Source: Akkermansiaceae bacterium (lineage in GTDB: Bacteria > Verrucomicrobiota > Verrucomicrobiia > Verrucomicrobiales > Akkermansiaceae). Taken from it: 22,507 bases of DNA. The notes below the pieces were generated by a model, which saw only the letters and a program-made list of their open reading frames with translations, was not told the DNA's origin and ran no database searches. The stretch spans positions 1 to 22,507 of the forward strand of contig JALZVA010000051.1 of the NCBI GenBank assembly GCA_023301335.1, written 5' to 3'. Shown here one piece after another: positions 1 to 8,485 of this stretch (position 1 is its first letter; every line of letters begins with the position of its first letter). The translations under genes and the position numbers were made by a program.

Positions 1-1835
1 CGCTCTTTTCTCTAGCGTTTTGCTGTTTTCTTTTCTGTCTCATTTATATCCCTAGAGCTTATCTTATCTATGAGATTGATCATGTCTCCAAGATGCCAGC
101 AAGAACGCTAGTCTATGCTAGCGATGGCGAAACTGAGCTAGGGCGACTACATGGGGACAACCGCTATGTCGTCCAATACGATGAGGTCTCTCCGTATTTT
201 GTGAATGCTCTACTAGCTCAAGAGGATGAACATTTCCGAGACCACTGCGGTGTGGACTTTTGGGGTTTACTTAAGATCCCAGTCTATTACCTCAAGTATA
301 AAAAAGTCTCAGGAGCATCCACCATCAGTATGCAGTTAGCGCGTAACTCTTTCCCCCTAGGAGAAGGCCCAGACAGAAAACTCTTAGAAATAGCCGTGGC
401 TTTCAGGATTGAGCAAAATTTTGATAAAGATCAAATCCTTGAGCACTACATGAATCGTATTTTCTTTGGCCACTCGATGCATGGTGTTGAGGCAGCTTCA
501 CGTGCTTATTTTGAAAAATCTGCGAAGGATATTAATCTATCAGAAGCAGCCATGCTTGCAGGAATTATCCGAGGGCCCAACCTTTTCACTCCTTTTAAAA
601 ATATCGACCGAGCCACTCGCGAGCGAGATCGTGCGCTTGATCGCATGGTCTCCTCTGGCTTCATCACGGAGGCATTAGCGACTCAAACAAAAGCTGAAAA
701 ACTCCATATCACCCCACCCCACCGCCGGGTTATCAAGGACACCTATGTCATGGACGTGATTCATAAAGACCTCGCTAAAATCTTAGAAACCAAAAACCTC
801 AAGATGGGAAACCTTAAGGTTTACACAACTATCGATCATAAACTCCAAAACGCCGCACAACTTCACTTAGAAAGTCATCTAAGAAGCATTGAGGCAAAAC
901 CAGGCTACGCACATCAGACAAGAAGCCAATGGAATATCCAAGCCGAACAGGCACGCAAAGACCCACGCTATCTCCAAGCCGCTCTGGTCTGTGTGGAAAA
1001 CCGCACAGGAGAGATCAAAACGCTCATCGGCGGAAGGAATGCAAAGGAATCCTCACTCAATAGAGCTACAGATGATCCTTATAAGCGTAAACAAATTGGA
1101 TCGATCGTAAAACCTTTCGTCTATCTCTCCGCCTTTGACCAAGGGCTTTCCAATTCTATTCAAGACACCCCTATCAATGGCTGGCCAAGTAACTTTGATG
1201 GAAAGTATTATCGTAACGTTTCTGTGAATAAAGCCATTGCTGAGTCTCGTAACTGTGCCGCAGTACACGCAGGAATTTACGCAACCAAGGAACATGTCTC
1301 TGAGACCTTAAGGGTGGCAGGCTACCGTCATTATGATGTCGATGACTCTAGCTTCTTTCTTGGAACCGGCTGTGCCACGCCCTTGGAAGTGGCCTCAGCA
1401 TTCACCATCTTTCCTAACAGAGGAGAACGCTTCCGACCTTTTATCATTAGAGAGATTAGAGATCAGAATGGAAATTTAGTGTACGAATCAGGGCTCATTC
1501 CCTACAAGGCAGCCAATAGAGCATCTACCCAGAAAGTGTGCACAGCATTAGAACAAGTCACCAAAAGCGGCACAGCCAAAGCCCTCCAAGGACGCCTTAA
1601 CTTCAGAGATCCCTGTGGAGGAAAAACTGGGACGAGTAATGAAACTAAAGACGCTTGGTTTACAGGCTATACAGAGTCGCTTTCTTGTGCAGTTTGGGTA
1701 GGACTAGACACCCCCAAAAGTATTGTCAAAGATGGCTCCGGTAGCACCCTTGCCCTCCCTATTTGGGCAAAGATCATGAACTCTGCTAAAAATCTAGGAT
1801 ACCCAATGTATCCGCGAGCAGTCCCAGTGAGATAA
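1..1835 (+). CDS. Bifunctional class A penicillin-binding protein (5' end outside window)
   Basis: Peptidoglycan glycosyltransferase/transpeptidase that polymerises lipid II and cross-links stem peptides at the periplasmic face of the inner membrane. The frame is open from base 3, and the codons before the first ATG (93) encode a hydrophobic segment and then a short linker matching the one in the next gene, so the ATG at 93 is probably internal and the start lies outside the window. Counting from that Met, the GT51 domain shows EDEHF (E44), GASTISMQL, an RKLLEI...ILEHYMNRIFFG block and LAGIIRGP. The transpeptidase domain has the nucleophile box SIVK (S337, K340), SRN (385-387) and KTG (511-513), all intact. 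A paralogue starts 10 bases downstream. Which PBP1 subclass it belongs to cannot be decided here. Confidence 0.93.
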   Translation, partial: LFSLAFCCFLFCLIYIPRAYLIYEIDHVSKMPARTLVYASDGETELGRLHGDNRYVVQYDEVSPYFVNALLAQEDEHFRDHCGVDFWGLLKIPVYYLKYKKVSGASTISMQLARNSFPLGEGPDRKLLEIAVAFRIEQNFDKDQILEHYMNRIFFGHSMHGVEAASRAYFEKSAKDINLSEAAMLAGIIRGPNLFTPFKNIDRATRERDRALDRMVSSGFITEALATQTKAEKLHITPPHRRVIKDTYVMDVIHKDLAKILETKNLKMGNLKVYTTIDHKLQNAAQLHLESHLRSIEAKPGYAHQTRSQWNIQAEQARKDPRYLQAALVCVENRTGEIKTLIGGRNAKESSLNRATDDPYKRKQIGSIVKPFVYLSAFDQGLSNSIQDTPINGWPSNFDGKYYRNVSVNKAIAESRNCAAVHAGIYATKEHVSETLRVAGYRHYDVDDSSFFLGTGCATPLEVASAFTIFPNRGERFRPFIIREIRDQNGNLVYESGLIPYKAANRASTQKVCTALEQVTKSGTAKALQGRLNFRDPCGGKTGTSNETKDAWFTGYTESLSCAVWVGLDTPKSIVKDGSGSTLALPIWAKIMNSAKNLGYPMYPRAVPVR

Positions 1836-1845
1836 AACAAACCCT

Positions 1846-3516
1846 ATGATTTTTAAAAAAAATAACAGAGCAAATCGTAGGAATAAACTCCCTTCGTGGC
1901 TTCCTGTCTGGCTCGATCTCCCGCTTAAAATTTGTTTTAAACTTAGCCTAGCCAGCTTAATCCTCCTTCTCTTAGTAGCGGCTTACTATTCCTATCTAGC
2001 CAAAGGCTATGATATGGCAGAGGTGGCCAACCTACCCTCCCGCACAGTCGTGTTAGACAAGAACGGAGAACACTATGCCAACCTCAAAGGAAATAAAAGA
2101 AGGCTGATCACTTACGATGAAATCCCCAATCACCTAAAGCACGCCTTATTCGCTCGCGAGGACGAAGACTTTGAAACCCACTCAGGGGTAAAACTAACAG
2201 GCCTTGCAAGAGCTGCGGTTAAAAACGCCTTCGCTGGCAAATATCTACAAGGGGGCTCAACCTTAAGCATGCAGCTGATTAAAAACACTTACGACAATCG
2301 TAAAAAAACCATTCATCGTAAACTCTTAGAAATAGCCCTCACCTACCGCCTAGAAATAAACTATGAGAAAACAGAAATTCTCACACACTATTTAAACCGC
2401 ATCTACTTTGGCGCAGGCTGCTACGGTATTGAGGAAGCCTCGATCACCTACTTTGGCAAACCCACCTCGGCACTCCACGAGGGGGAGTCAGCACTCCTCG
2501 TAGGAATCATCCGTGGACCTGAACTCTTCAACCCCTTCAAAAATCCTGATAAAGCCTTAGAGCAGCGCAACCAAGTAATTCAACGAATGATTACCAGTGG
2601 CTCTCTGACCAAAGACCAAGGGGAAATTATTCTCAAGAAACCTATCCGTTTTGAAAAAAAACAGTCCGCATCAAAACACAGCAGTTACACACTACAATTG
2701 GTACGTAGGCACCTTAAAGAAATCCTCACTCCTGCGCAGTTAGACACAGGAGGCTTCACCATTCACACCACGATTGACCCTCAGCTCGTCACCACCCTCG
2801 ACACCTGGGCAGGGAAAGCCGATATCTTTCAAGAAAACGCGCTGCAGTCCGCTGGGGTAATCCTCGACTCTCAGACTGGCGCCATCCGTGCTATCAATGG
2901 AGGTCGTGACGTGTCAAAATTTCAATGGAATATCGCACTCGACTCAAAGCGGAAAATATCAGCAGCCTTTAACCCACTGCTCTATCTTGCCACTGTGCAC
3001 TATAACGAAGTCCCCATTATTGACGACCCTCTTGCTTCTGGGCGGCAGATCGGCACTGATAGAATTGCCCGTTTTATCAAACTCCTCGGCCTAAACGATA
3101 ACCCAGAGGAAAGCATTAACCTTTACCAAGGAGACCTCCGTTCCTCTCCTCTTAAGCTCGCTACTGCCTACAGTATTTTTGCTAACCAAGGCCACCTGCC
3201 ACACACCTACATCATCAAGTCTATCACCGATGCTAAAGGAACAGAAATATACACAGCACCTGAGAAAAAAGACGAACTTGTCGCCTCCCATAACGTCATA
3301 TCCGTATTAGATATGCTCACTCAGCCCGATCATCCGCTACGTGTTTTCAGCACTTCAGAGAACCGAGAAGATGCCTGGGGAGTCTCTGTCTCACCAGCAC
3401 TATCAAGTGTCCTCTGGACTGGCCGCAATGACGGAAAAAAAATTAGTCACAGTTCTGAGAGCCTTAAAAAGGCACATCATTTACAGCTAGATAAAATCGA
3501 CTCTCAGCAGGAATAA
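1846..3516 (+). CDS. Class A PBP paralogue with intact glycosyltransferase and degenerate transpeptidase domain
   Basis: Membrane-anchored peptidoglycan glycosyltransferase, 556 residues, short for a class A PBP (usually 650-850). A basic N-terminus precedes one membrane helix (about 25-50). The GT51 domain is complete: EDEDF (E105), GGSTLSMQL, RKLLEIALTYRLE, ILTHYLNRIYFG and VGIIRGPELF. The C-terminal half still aligns with the transpeptidase domain of the upstream PBP, but the SxxK box reads AAFN (A373 for Ser, N376 for Lys), the KTG box reads VFS (500-502), and the SxN region is missing in a shortened stretch. It therefore probably polymerises glycan but cannot cross-link or be acylated by beta-lactams. 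It lies 10 bases after the first PBP with no clear Shine-Dalgarno sequence, so the pair is likely co-transcribed and arose by duplication. The frame is intact, which argues for retained function. Confidence 0.9.
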   Translation: MIFKKNNRANRRNKLPSWLPVWLDLPLKICFKLSLASLILLLLVAAYYSYLAKGYDMAEVANLPSRTVVLDKNGEHYANLKGNKRRLITYDEIPNHLKHALFAREDEDFETHSGVKLTGLARAAVKNAFAGKYLQGGSTLSMQLIKNTYDNRKKTIHRKLLEIALTYRLEINYEKTEILTHYLNRIYFGAGCYGIEEASITYFGKPTSALHEGESALLVGIIRGPELFNPFKNPDKALEQRNQVIQRMITSGSLTKDQGEIILKKPIRFEKKQSASKHSSYTLQLVRRHLKEILTPAQLDTGGFTIHTTIDPQLVTTLDTWAGKADIFQENALQSAGVILDSQTGAIRAINGGRDVSKFQWNIALDSKRKISAAFNPLLYLATVHYNEVPIIDDPLASGRQIGTDRIARFIKLLGLNDNPEESINLYQGDLRSSPLKLATAYSIFANQGHLPHTYIIKSITDAKGTEIYTAPEKKDELVASHNVISVLDMLTQPDHPLRVFSTSENREDAWGVSVSPALSSVLWTGRNDGKKISHSSESLKKAHHLQLDKIDSQQE

Positions 3517-3527
3517 CATATAGCAAG

Positions 3528-4406
3528 CTATTCTCCCAAGCCTGCCACAATCGTGCTGACATTATGCTTAAACATCTTCTCTACCGAGCTTGCTCCATCT
3601 GCATAAAGTGATCCACCTACCTTAGCCCCTGTAGCTTTAGCGACAGTTTGTAGTTCCTTAGGATTGTTTCCAGACTCTGAAAAAATAGCCTTAATCCCTT
3701 TCTCTGAGATAATTTTATTCGTTTGGGCAAGATGCTTTACTGAAACATCATGCTCCGCATTAATCCCCTGAATAGGCACTGCATTAAAACGGTACTCTTC
3801 ACAAAAATACATAAACGCGGCGTGGGATGTCACCAAGTAACGTTGTTGTTTTGGTACCTTAGAGAGCTCGTTCTTCACCCAATTTTCAAGAACATCTAGC
3901 TCCTTACGGTACATTGATAGATTTTTCTTATAGGTTTTTTCATTTGCGTTATCTAACTTAGAGAACTCCTTAGTGATCTCTTTTGCCGCTTTTTGAATAT
4001 TATCAATGCTATGCCACCAGTGAGGATCAACTGATCCTACAGAATGTCCAGGTCAACTCTGTCAGGTGAAACTCTCATCCTTTATCACAATTGATGTAAC
4101 GCTATTTCCCACCTCGATCACCTTAGACTTTCCAACCATCTCCTCCAACTTCGGCAAGTAACTTTCCAGTCCTTTCCCAGCCGCAAGATAAAGCTCCGCA
4201 CCCGTCGCTTTTTTCAACGCACTAGGAGTCGGGCTAAAGCTATGCACATTCGCCGAACTTCCTAAAAGATCTACCACCTCTATCTGCTCACCCCCAATTT
4301 TCTTAGCAATATCCGTGATGATTGGATGGAGTGACACCACCTTCGTCTTCCCCATTAAAGACATTGGGAAGACTAAAAAACTAAAAACAAGCATGAGTTT
4401 CTTCAT
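3528..4406 (-). CDS. Zn/Mn-type ABC transporter substrate-binding protein with two in-frame TGA codons: candidate UxxU selenoprotein or pseudogene
   Basis: Periplasmic metal-binding lipoprotein-like or soluble receptor of the ZnuA/TroA/MntA family. One continuous frame of 293 codons runs from the ATG at 4406 to the TAG at 3528, broken only by TGA at codons 115 (4062-4064) and 118 (4053-4055), reading U-Q-S-U-P. Seen on either side: a signal peptide (MKKLMLVFSFLVFP...), the SLHPI and NVHSFSPTP metal-site motifs, DPHWWHS (127-133) after the stops, TSHAAF, ESG and a normal C-terminus at VAGLGE. Total length matches the family, and no frameshift is needed. A 6-bp hairpin follows the second TGA. 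TGA is an ordinary stop elsewhere (the sulfatase gene), so it does not encode Trp. No permease or ATPase gene is adjacent. Metal-receptor identity is firm. Whether the TGAs are read as selenocysteine or terminate translation is undecided. Confidence 0.85.
4023..4038 (-). promoter_or_regulatory. SECIS-like hairpin downstream of the two in-frame TGA codons
   Basis: On the minus-strand transcript AGGAUC pairs with GAUCCU around a 4-nt AGUU loop. Below it a U bulge and two further pairs (G-C, U-A) are possible. The loop begins 20 nt after the second TGA and 29 nt after the first, and carries a G followed by U in its first positions, as bacterial SECIS elements do. The stem lies in the codons for G-S-V-D-P, so coincidence is possible. 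Confidence 0.4.
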
Positions 4407-4659
4407 GCCTTGAAACTAAATCTCAAACCACGCTATCGCAAGTAAATTGTGTTAAGAGTTTAGATGAACAACTTACAATCCAGCTTCTTTTATTCAAAGG
4501 GAAGTAGTAAGGTGAAATCTCATGATGTTTTTGACTACTTTCTCTTTGTTTATTTGAATCCACCCACCTTACACGACCTATAGTTTTATATTTATTCATT
4601 TTTTATTGCTCAATTTTACAGATCATTCAGCCTATTTCTTATTCCTTTATTGACTGTAT

Positions 4660-7188
4660 ATGATTCTATCCAAGCCATTTATTTTTCCCTTTTCTCTTTT
4701 CCTTGCTTCCTCTTTTCATCTCTACGGTCAGGTGTCAGCAAAACAACCTCCAGCCGTAATTGATTACACGAAGGCGAAGTATGAGAATACTTACCACGAC
4801 TGGAACCTGGGCCCTACGGGAGCAAGGGGAGGAATGTGGGGCTGGAAGACTGAAACAAGCCATGCTCGCCAAATCTATGTAACCGCCGTGCAAAAAGACT
4901 CTCCAGCAGACGGAGTTCTAGTTATTGGGGATGTAATCTTAGGTTTAGAGGGTGAACTCTTCGAAGGAGATGCTAGACATGCCTTTGGGAAAGCTATTTC
5001 AAAAGCGGAAGCAGGTTCAGGAAAGCTTCTCCTAACATGTTGGCGTAAAGGAGAAACCAAAACCCTTACTATTCAGATTCCTGCTTTAGGAGAGTATAGC
5101 GATACCGCACCCTTTAACTGTAAAAAGTCTCAAATCATCCTCTCCGAGGGGTGTGAGCATATCGCTCAACGACTCAAAACTCAGCTCCCTAGGATGCGTC
5201 AATCTAGCTGGAATTTCAAACGAGAAAAAATCACATATACTAAAAGAGAGATTACAGCAGCGATCGACGCTCTAGCTCTGCTCTCTTCAGGAGATCCCGC
5301 ATACTCGGATTTAGTCGCTGAATACGCTCACGGATTTGCGCCTCAAGATCTCACCTTTAAAATGACATCTACCACTGGCTTGGCTTCTTGGGGTTGGGGA
5401 TATATTAATTTATTCTTATGTGAATATTATCTTTATACACAAGACAAGAAAGTGCTCCCAGCGATAGAGGCATATGCCAGTAGCGTCGCAAAGGGACAAA
5501 GCTTCATCGGATCTTGGGGGCATACGATGGCGTGGCCCGATAAGAATGATGGAAAGCTACACGGCTCACTAATGGGCTATGGAGCACTTAACTCAGCAGG
5601 TTTAATCTGCCATCTTTCTTTAGTACTTAGTGAAAAATGTGGTGTGCATAATACTGAAATCACCCAAGCTATCGAGAAGGCTAACAAGTTTTTTGGCTTC
5701 TACAGCGGGAAAGGAGCAATCCCTTATGGCGATCATTTTCCGAGAGGTGTCTCCCATGATGACAATGGGAAAAATTCTATGGCTGCATTGATCTTTGATC
5801 TGCAAGACAAGCCTCGTGAAAGTCAATTCTTCACCGCTATGAGTGTCGCTTCTTATAAAGAACGGGAAAATGGGCACACAGGGAACTACTTTAGTATTCT
5901 TTGGGGTCCTCTTGCAGCTCAACGTGCTGGGCAGAGTGCTACCACTGCCTTTCTCCGTCCTCAGCGCTGGTTCTACGATATGAATCGCGCATGGGATGGG
6001 AGCTTCCCCTATCAAGGAAAAGCGGGTGCCTCTGGTGGTGAGCATTCGTATCTAGGCTGGGACTGTACGGGTGCCTTCATGCTCAGCTATGCCCTCCCGC
6101 TAAAGAACACTTACATCACAGGAAAAGGGACAAAGAGTAAGCATGAGTTTAGCCCAAGCCAACTTAATATGGTCATTACAGCAGGTGAGGGATACACGAA
6201 CTGGGATAAAGGGGTGAAGTATTACCAGGCCTTCAGCACAAAAGAACTCGTCCAGTATCTTCATAGTTGGTCCCCCGCCGTCCGTGAACGTGCCGCAGAA
6301 GCCTTAGCGACTAAACCTGACCGTAAGAAGGCTATTCCTGAACTTATCCGGATGCTTCGCCATGACCGCCTCTATACTGCCTATGGGGCGTGCAAAGGCT
6401 TGGCAGCACTCCAAGGACTCTCTGAAAAGGCTGTTCCTCAACTGCAAAAGCTACTTAAATCAGAAGATACGTGGCTCCGCATAGAGGCTGCTGTAGCCCT
6501 CATTAGCATTGGCCCTGCCGCCTCTGACGCAGTTCCTGACTTACTTCAACTCGTTATGCAAAGAGATGAAAATGATCCCTTACAGCTCACGCAGCGCTTC
6601 ATCGCACATGGTTTATTTAATTCTAAAAGGTCACCAGGTAGATCAAGTTTGTTCGCTAAGTCTATCAATGACATTGACCGTGAGACACTCTACAAAATGG
6701 TGAAACAATTACTCGTCAATCCAGACGGGCTCACACGTAATACCGCTGCCTCAGTCTTTAACAATCTTAGTTTTGAAGAATTACAACCTCTCTTTCCTGC
6801 TATTTTAGAAGCGATAGAAACACCCAGTCCAAGCGGTATCATGTTCTCTGATAAGATCCGTATCAGTGGCATTAAACTACTTGCTAAGCATCAGGTGGAA
6901 GAAGGTCTTCAACTTTCCGTAAAGCTTTTACAACTGGATAAATGGGGCAGAAAGGCTCGTATTATCAACTGTATTAACGTGCTTAAAATCTATGGCGCAG
7001 CGGCGAAACCTATCTTACCAGAGCTAAAGCAGTTAAAGAAAGAGATCTCATCCAACCCTAATAAAGAGTTTACAGAATCTATGCTCAAGCCCCTCAACAA
7101 GCTGATTTCAACTATTGAGGGCTCAACAGAAACGATTCAGCTCCGTCGCGTCACTAAGGAGCCTGACTCCGTTCTTCAAAAAAAGTAA
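4660..7188 (+). CDS. Secreted PDZ-like / alpha-toroid / HEAT-repeat protein (DUF6288 type)
   Basis: Function unknown. The 842-residue protein begins with a signal peptide (about 1-27: a hydrophobic run followed by QVSA), so it is exported. A PDZ-like domain follows (about 55-145; GLVIGD-like turn 'GVLVIGDVILGLEG'). The middle region (about 190-490) is rich in Trp, Gly and His (ASWGWGYINLF, GSWGHTMAW, GVSHDDNGK, YLGWDCTGAF) and resembles an alpha/alpha-barrel fold as described for DUF6288 proteins. From about 530 to 770 there are HEAT-type repeats (WSPAVRERAAEALATKP, RLYTAYGACKGLAAL, EDTWLRIEAAVALISIG). The start ATG has no Shine-Dalgarno sequence but gives a good signal peptide at once. The gene stands alone: the receptor gene diverges upstream, and malic enzyme converges 11 bases downstream. 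The DUF6288 assignment is by recollection of the family pattern. Confidence 0.8.
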   Translation: MILSKPFIFPFSLFLASSFHLYGQVSAKQPPAVIDYTKAKYENTYHDWNLGPTGARGGMWGWKTETSHARQIYVTAVQKDSPADGVLVIGDVILGLEGELFEGDARHAFGKAISKAEAGSGKLLLTCWRKGETKTLTIQIPALGEYSDTAPFNCKKSQIILSEGCEHIAQRLKTQLPRMRQSSWNFKREKITYTKREITAAIDALALLSSGDPAYSDLVAEYAHGFAPQDLTFKMTSTTGLASWGWGYINLFLCEYYLYTQDKKVLPAIEAYASSVAKGQSFIGSWGHTMAWPDKNDGKLHGSLMGYGALNSAGLICHLSLVLSEKCGVHNTEITQAIEKANKFFGFYSGKGAIPYGDHFPRGVSHDDNGKNSMAALIFDLQDKPRESQFFTAMSVASYKERENGHTGNYFSILWGPLAAQRAGQSATTAFLRPQRWFYDMNRAWDGSFPYQGKAGASGGEHSYLGWDCTGAFMLSYALPLKNTYITGKGTKSKHEFSPSQLNMVITAGEGYTNWDKGVKYYQAFSTKELVQYLHSWSPAVRERAAEALATKPDRKKAIPELIRMLRHDRLYTAYGACKGLAALQGLSEKAVPQLQKLLKSEDTWLRIEAAVALISIGPAASDAVPDLLQLVMQRDENDPLQLTQRFIAHGLFNSKRSPGRSSLFAKSINDIDRETLYKMVKQLLVNPDGLTRNTAASVFNNLSFEELQPLFPAILEAIETPSPSGIMFSDKIRISGIKLLAKHQVEEGLQLSVKLLQLDKWGRKARIINCINVLKIYGAAAKPILPELKQLKKEISSNPNKEFTESMLKPLNKLISTIEGSTETIQLRRVTKEPDSVLQKK

Positions 7189-7199
7189 TACCCCTCTTT

Positions 7200-8369
7200 T
7201 TATTCGACGTAGCTTTCTTTAATCGCAGTAGCGACTTTATCTGCTACATCGCGCTCCAGTGGTGACGGAATCACTTTATCCTTAGTAGGGTTCTCTACAG
7301 CGTTAGCGAGAGCGTAGGCTGCAGCAACTTTCATCTTCGGTGTGATCGCCTTGGCTCCCACATCTAGTGCACCTCTGAAAATTCCGGGGAAGGCTAAGAC
7401 ATTATTCACTTGGTTCGAGAAGTCACTCCTCCCTGTCCCCACGACGGCAGCTCCACCAGCCTTTGCTTCATGCGGGCAAATTTCAGGATCTGGGTTCGCC
7501 ATCGCAAATACGATGGCGGAGTCAGCCATGCTCTCGATATTTGCCTGGTCTAAGATATTTCCAGAGCTAACTCCGATAAAGACATCTGCCCCGACGAGGA
7601 CTTCCTGAACTGTTCCACTCAGTCCTCTTGGGTTACTGAAGGCTAAGGTTGCTACCTTCGTTTCATTAAGATCCTCACGCCCTGCGTGTATCGCTCCTTT
7701 TCTATCACAGAGAATCACCTCTCCGCAGGGCTCGCATATATTTTCATCTTGTCCAACGCAGCGGAGTAACTTCGCGATCGCAATACCTGCTGATCCACTC
7801 CCATTAATGACTACTTTTAAATCGGCAAGTTTCCTTCCTGTTACTCGGCAGCTATTGATGAGTGCGGCGAGAAGTACGATTGCGGTTCCGTGCTGGTCAT
7901 CATGAAAGACTGGGATGCCTAGATCTTGGAGGCGACTTTCGATCTCGAAGCAACGTGGAGCACTGATGTCTTCGAGGTTTACCCCTCCAAAGACAGGTGC
8001 AACACGACGCACGGTCTCAATAATCTCTTCAGTGTCTTGGGTGTCTAAACAGAGCGGGAAGGCATCCACATCAGCATACTCTTTAAATAGGAGGCATTTT
8101 CCTTCCATGACAGGGAGTGCTGCCTCAGGGCCTATATTCCCTAAGCCCAATACTGCTGAGCCATCAGATATGACCGCTACGGTATTCTTTTTTATCGTAA
8201 GTGTGCGTGCCTTTTCTTTATCCTCAGCAATGGCTAAACAAGGAGCTGCGACCCCTGGCGTATAAGCAATGGAGAGATCATCGGTCGTTTCGATCTTCAT
8301 TTTTGAGGAAATTTCAATTTTTCCACCTAAGGCTTCATGTGCTGCCAATGATTCTTTTCCGTAATCCAT
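7200..8369 (-). CDS. Malic enzyme (oxidative decarboxylating malate dehydrogenase)
   Basis: Converts malate to pyruvate and CO2 with reduction of NAD(P)+ in the cytoplasm. The protein is 389 residues, so it is the short bacterial form without the phosphotransacetylase domain fused in MaeB. Visible are the substrate-side SIAYTPGVAAPC box, the metal-binding HDDQHGTAIV box, the nucleotide-binding GSGSAG loop of the Rossmann domain, and MANPDPEICP. The frame opens with a TTG at 8387, but the ATG at 8369 is preferred because AAAGAG lies about 9 bases before it and the protein then starts at the usual point (MDYGKESLAAHEALGGKIEI). Cofactor preference cannot be read safely. The segment after the GSGSAG helix carries extra cysteines (RCVGQDENICEPCG). 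A perfect 7-bp dyad lies just upstream (8401-8419). Confidence 0.93.
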   Translation of the reverse strand: MDYGKESLAAHEALGGKIEISSKMKIETTDDLSIAYTPGVAAPCLAIAEDKEKARTLTIKKNTVAVISDGSAVLGLGNIGPEAALPVMEGKCLLFKEYADVDAFPLCLDTQDTEEIIETVRRVAPVFGGVNLEDISAPRCFEIESRLQDLGIPVFHDDQHGTAIVLLAALINSCRVTGRKLADLKVVINGSGSAGIAIAKLLRCVGQDENICEPCGEVILCDRKGAIHAGREDLNETKVATLAFSNPRGLSGTVQEVLVGADVFIGVSSGNILDQANIESMADSAIVFAMANPDPEICPHEAKAGGAAVVGTGRSDFSNQVNNVLAFPGIFRGALDVGAKAITPKMKVAAAYALANAVENPTKDKVIPSPLERDVADKVATAIKESYVE

Positions 8370-8400
8370 AATTCTATGCTCTTTCAAATTTTCACGAAGC

Positions 8401-8419
8401 TATCCTAATTAATAGGATA
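8401..8419. promoter_or_regulatory. Perfect inverted repeat upstream of malic enzyme, candidate operator
   Basis: TATCCTA, a 5-base spacer ATTAA, then TAGGATA. It sits 31 bases before the malic enzyme ATG, where a repressor or activator site would be expected. No T-tract follows in either direction, so it is not an obvious terminator. The cognate regulator is unknown. Confidence 0.4.
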
Positions 8420-8485
8420 TGCAAATACGTTTCCGCTTTTGGTTAAAAAGACTCAGCCCTCCTCCTTTTGCTCAGTTACTCTATC

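Noticed and set aside
3528..3914. A separate 128-residue gene starting at the ATG at 3914
   Set aside because: The same frame continues upstream through DPHWWHS and a helix typical of the receptor family. The ATG is codon 165 of the full gene, not a start.
3528..4406. TGA read as tryptophan (alternative genetic code) in the metal receptor
   Set aside because: Trp is TGG throughout the window, including WW in DPHWWHS right beside the stops, and the sulfatase gene ends properly at a TGA after KKK.
8370..8387. TTG start for malic enzyme adding six residues
   Set aside because: The ATG at 8369 has a better-spaced purine box and gives the usual protein start.
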